Assembly: GCA_040386935.1 (NCBI GenBank)
Contig: JAZKEQ010000053.1
Coordinates: forward strand, 1-7,196
Direction: 5' to 3'
Source: JABMMZ01 sp040386935
GTDB lineage: Bacteria; Bacteroidota; Bacteroidia; NS11-12g; UBA955
DNA length: 7,196 bases
The notes beneath the pieces were generated by a model that saw nothing but the letters and a program-made list of their open reading frames with translations, was not told the DNA's origin and did no database searches. Below are positions 6,801 to 7,196 of the stretch, in pieces; within the stretch, counting starts at the first letter, position 1, and every line of letters starts with the position of its first letter. The translations under genes and the position numbers were made by a program.

Positions 6801-7196
6801 TAGGCAAGTACCTTGTTAAGCTTAAATTGCAATATCCTACTTCAGGTTGTGTTGACTCATCTGAAATCATGCTGAATGTCGAGTATAAACCAACTTCATC
6901 TTTCACATTTACAACAAAAAACTATTGTGCTAAAGACAGCATCCGTTTTACATCTACATCATCATCGCCTTATCGTCCGCTCTTATACCAATGGAATTGG
7001 GATGATGGGAATTTTAATAATACTGACAGTATCGCGAAATACGCCTACAGTAAAGACAGTAATTATAAAGTGAAGTTAGTTGTTACAACACCACACGGTT
7101 GCAGCGATACTTCAGAGAAAGCCCTTTCTGTGTACGAGCTTCCCAAAATCTCCTTCCTGACCAACCGTGACACCCAGTGCTACCGTGGCCATTCCT
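3860..7196 (+). CDS. Large secreted PKD-repeat protein with IgGFc-binding-type N-terminus (partial, 3' end outside window)
   Basis: The frame is open for 1112 codons and runs off the right edge. An in-frame TGA at 3857-3859 directly before the ATG fixes the start. Residues 1-20 form a signal peptide (basic MARK, Leu/Phe-rich core, cleavage after ASA, mature Q21). GKEFWLCF (25-32) opens a region to about 425 that resembles the IgGFc-binding N-terminal domain widespread in Bacteroidota; it ends with GFIAYIYGTGSYESYAYSAG (404-423). Then come Ig/PKD-like modules marked by WDFGDG (461), WTNGD (542), QWF (619), WNFGDN (704), WDWGDG (787), WEWGDG (874), WNFGSG (959) and WNWDDG (1045). Most carry a Cys pair 58-60 residues apart. 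Such proteins are usually surface or secreted adhesin-like molecules and often end in a type IX secretion signal, which is not visible here. Ligand unknown; binding of IgG itself is not implied by the domain name. Confidence 0.92.
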   Translation, partial: MARKLLFLFFLSSVLVSASAQGSLGKEFWLCFIQNYSATNKPDSLFISVSSQNNCKVWIDAPLLGYIDSFNLSANSLKRIYLDRSVYEARSSESIEKKGLRIRATEPVSVYAMSAQAYTTDATNVFPVSAIPPNPVFYTMAHKKGGMDDLIGIVGIDDSCTVEYTLAAASSGGTGANVAKVVKLKQGEVYQIKLTGENAGSMVRVLTPGKKIAVFSGNICTNLGAPNSACDHIYEEVPPLTTLGKKFLITPFHGQGVGYYYRVLATVDSTSVFENGTYVKGLNKGEYWSQYIKVDSATCLFTSKPCLVSEYMLGGSKIGGSDPALLYVNPLEQTVTAAIVSTSNTSIIKSHFISVAIPKAGLNNLAVDGVTIGQSDFQKMKCDDYYFYSNQVSPGNHSITCSAGFIAYIYGTGSYESYAYSAGSALKNLNMSFVYDILPSCDSGAIVKFTAKGDTSKYYRWDFGDGKKDSGIAVYHKYSKPGNYLVKLEYNFIKAPGVSYVTNIVAIKPIFTDFLPLDSLSICRDSAFILTTPYSPTYKYLWTNGDTTHYTKVVTSGKYKLKITERMSGCELKDSTYIKKYNTIKADFKYHAKLFCPGNTLHFEDSSTLNGATVKKYQWFIDYYPASTKKIDSIVNTPENNYDIKLRVTTTNGCVDSIQKRVVIRKAPLVSFKIVKNDTCIRANNFNFYNFSYARLGTLTGYSWNFGDNTTSTEMMPFKKYKDTGKYLITLKAFDDYGCSNFQSTYVRIYPAPSSTIQLVDSNICIKRNSFTFKNPSPTTPNTMYQWDWGDGSGYVGKDPVVQNYLATGTYKVAHSVGFTKTGCWDTSFKTVTVYDQPVAKLALTASDYCLNTNYFKFVNQSTTPDINRTTALWEWGDGTFSNTYSNITKTYSNDTVYKLRLMITMGKGCEDTTKWKAITVYPSPIAKISLVDSNICLPTNYFKVKNTSITNGYTNIWWNFGSGTSTNISVKDTVLKYTAIGKYLVKLKLQYPTSGCVDSSEIMLNVEYKPTSSFTFTTKNYCAKDSIRFTSTSSSPYRPLLYQWNWDDGNFNNTDSIAKYAYSKDSNYKVKLVVTTPHGCSDTSEKALSVYELPKISFLTNRDTQCYRGHS
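5180..7196 (+). repeat. Tandem Ig/PKD-like module array within the large surface protein
   Basis: Diverged protein-level repeats cover residues 441 to the edge. The core Trp of each module falls at 461, 542, 619, 704, 787, 874, 959 and 1045, so spacing settles at 83-87 residues (about 255 bp) from the third module on. A typical module has a Cys near its start, an aromatic-rich strand, a W-x-W/F-G-D-G turn, a [ST]GxYxV-type strand and a GC(x)D motif before the next module. The second module (WTNGDTTHY) is an Ig-like type with the WxxGxTT motif in place of the PKD turn. A ninth module begins at C1107 and is cut by the edge. DNA identity between units is low, so this is an old array and not a recent tandem duplication. 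Confidence 0.85.

Overview
The window looks like chromosomal DNA from a member of the Bacteroidota, plausibly a Chitinophagales/Sphingobacteriales-type organism. Base composition is AT-rich. Start codons lack Shine-Dalgarno sequences, and two gene starts are preceded by the Bacteroidota -7 promoter motif TAnnTTTG. NusB is the long form seen in this phylum. The gene content also fits: a DUF1573 lipoprotein, a lipoprotein cyclophilin, and a very large secreted PKD-repeat protein with an IgGFc-binding-type N-terminal domain. The genus cannot be fixed from this sequence alone.

Layout. Positions 3-62 (+) hold a probable C-terminal tail of an unidentified gene entering from the left. Positions 72-2441 (-) form a compact housekeeping operon, transcribed right to left: nusB, DUF1573 lipoprotein, yajC, coaE, with gaps of 27, 3 and 12 bp. 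A promoter matching the Bacteroidota consensus in both boxes (TTTG-N19-TAnnTTTG) lies just upstream of nusB. Positions 2511-3741 (-) form a second leftward unit: a small CHAT/caspase-like protein with a His/Cys dyad and a TTG start, then, 13 bp on, a lipoprotein peptidyl-prolyl isomerase. A 118-bp, very AT-rich divergent intergenic region (3742-3859) follows. From 3860 to the right edge one rightward reading frame stays open for 1112 codons and leaves the window unfinished.

Functions. The first operon combines transcription antitermination (NusB), protein export (YajC), a small envelope lipoprotein (DUF1573) and the last step of coenzyme A synthesis (CoaE). The second unit pairs a putative cysteine-peptidase-fold protein of unknown role with an envelope-side folding catalyst. 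The large protein has a signal peptide, an IgGFc-binding-type region and then at least eight Ig/PKD-like modules about 85 residues apart, most carrying a regularly spaced Cys pair. It is probably a cell-surface or secreted adhesin-like protein, possibly exported by the type IX system, but the C-terminus that would show this lies outside the window.

The least explained elements are the CHAT-like gene with its forced TTG start, the Cys-paired repeat array of the large protein, and an abrupt rise in GC at third codon positions in the last 20 codons of the window. No RNA genes, CRISPR arrays, insertion sequences or convincing factor-independent terminators were seen, and no stretch over 300 bp lacks a gene.
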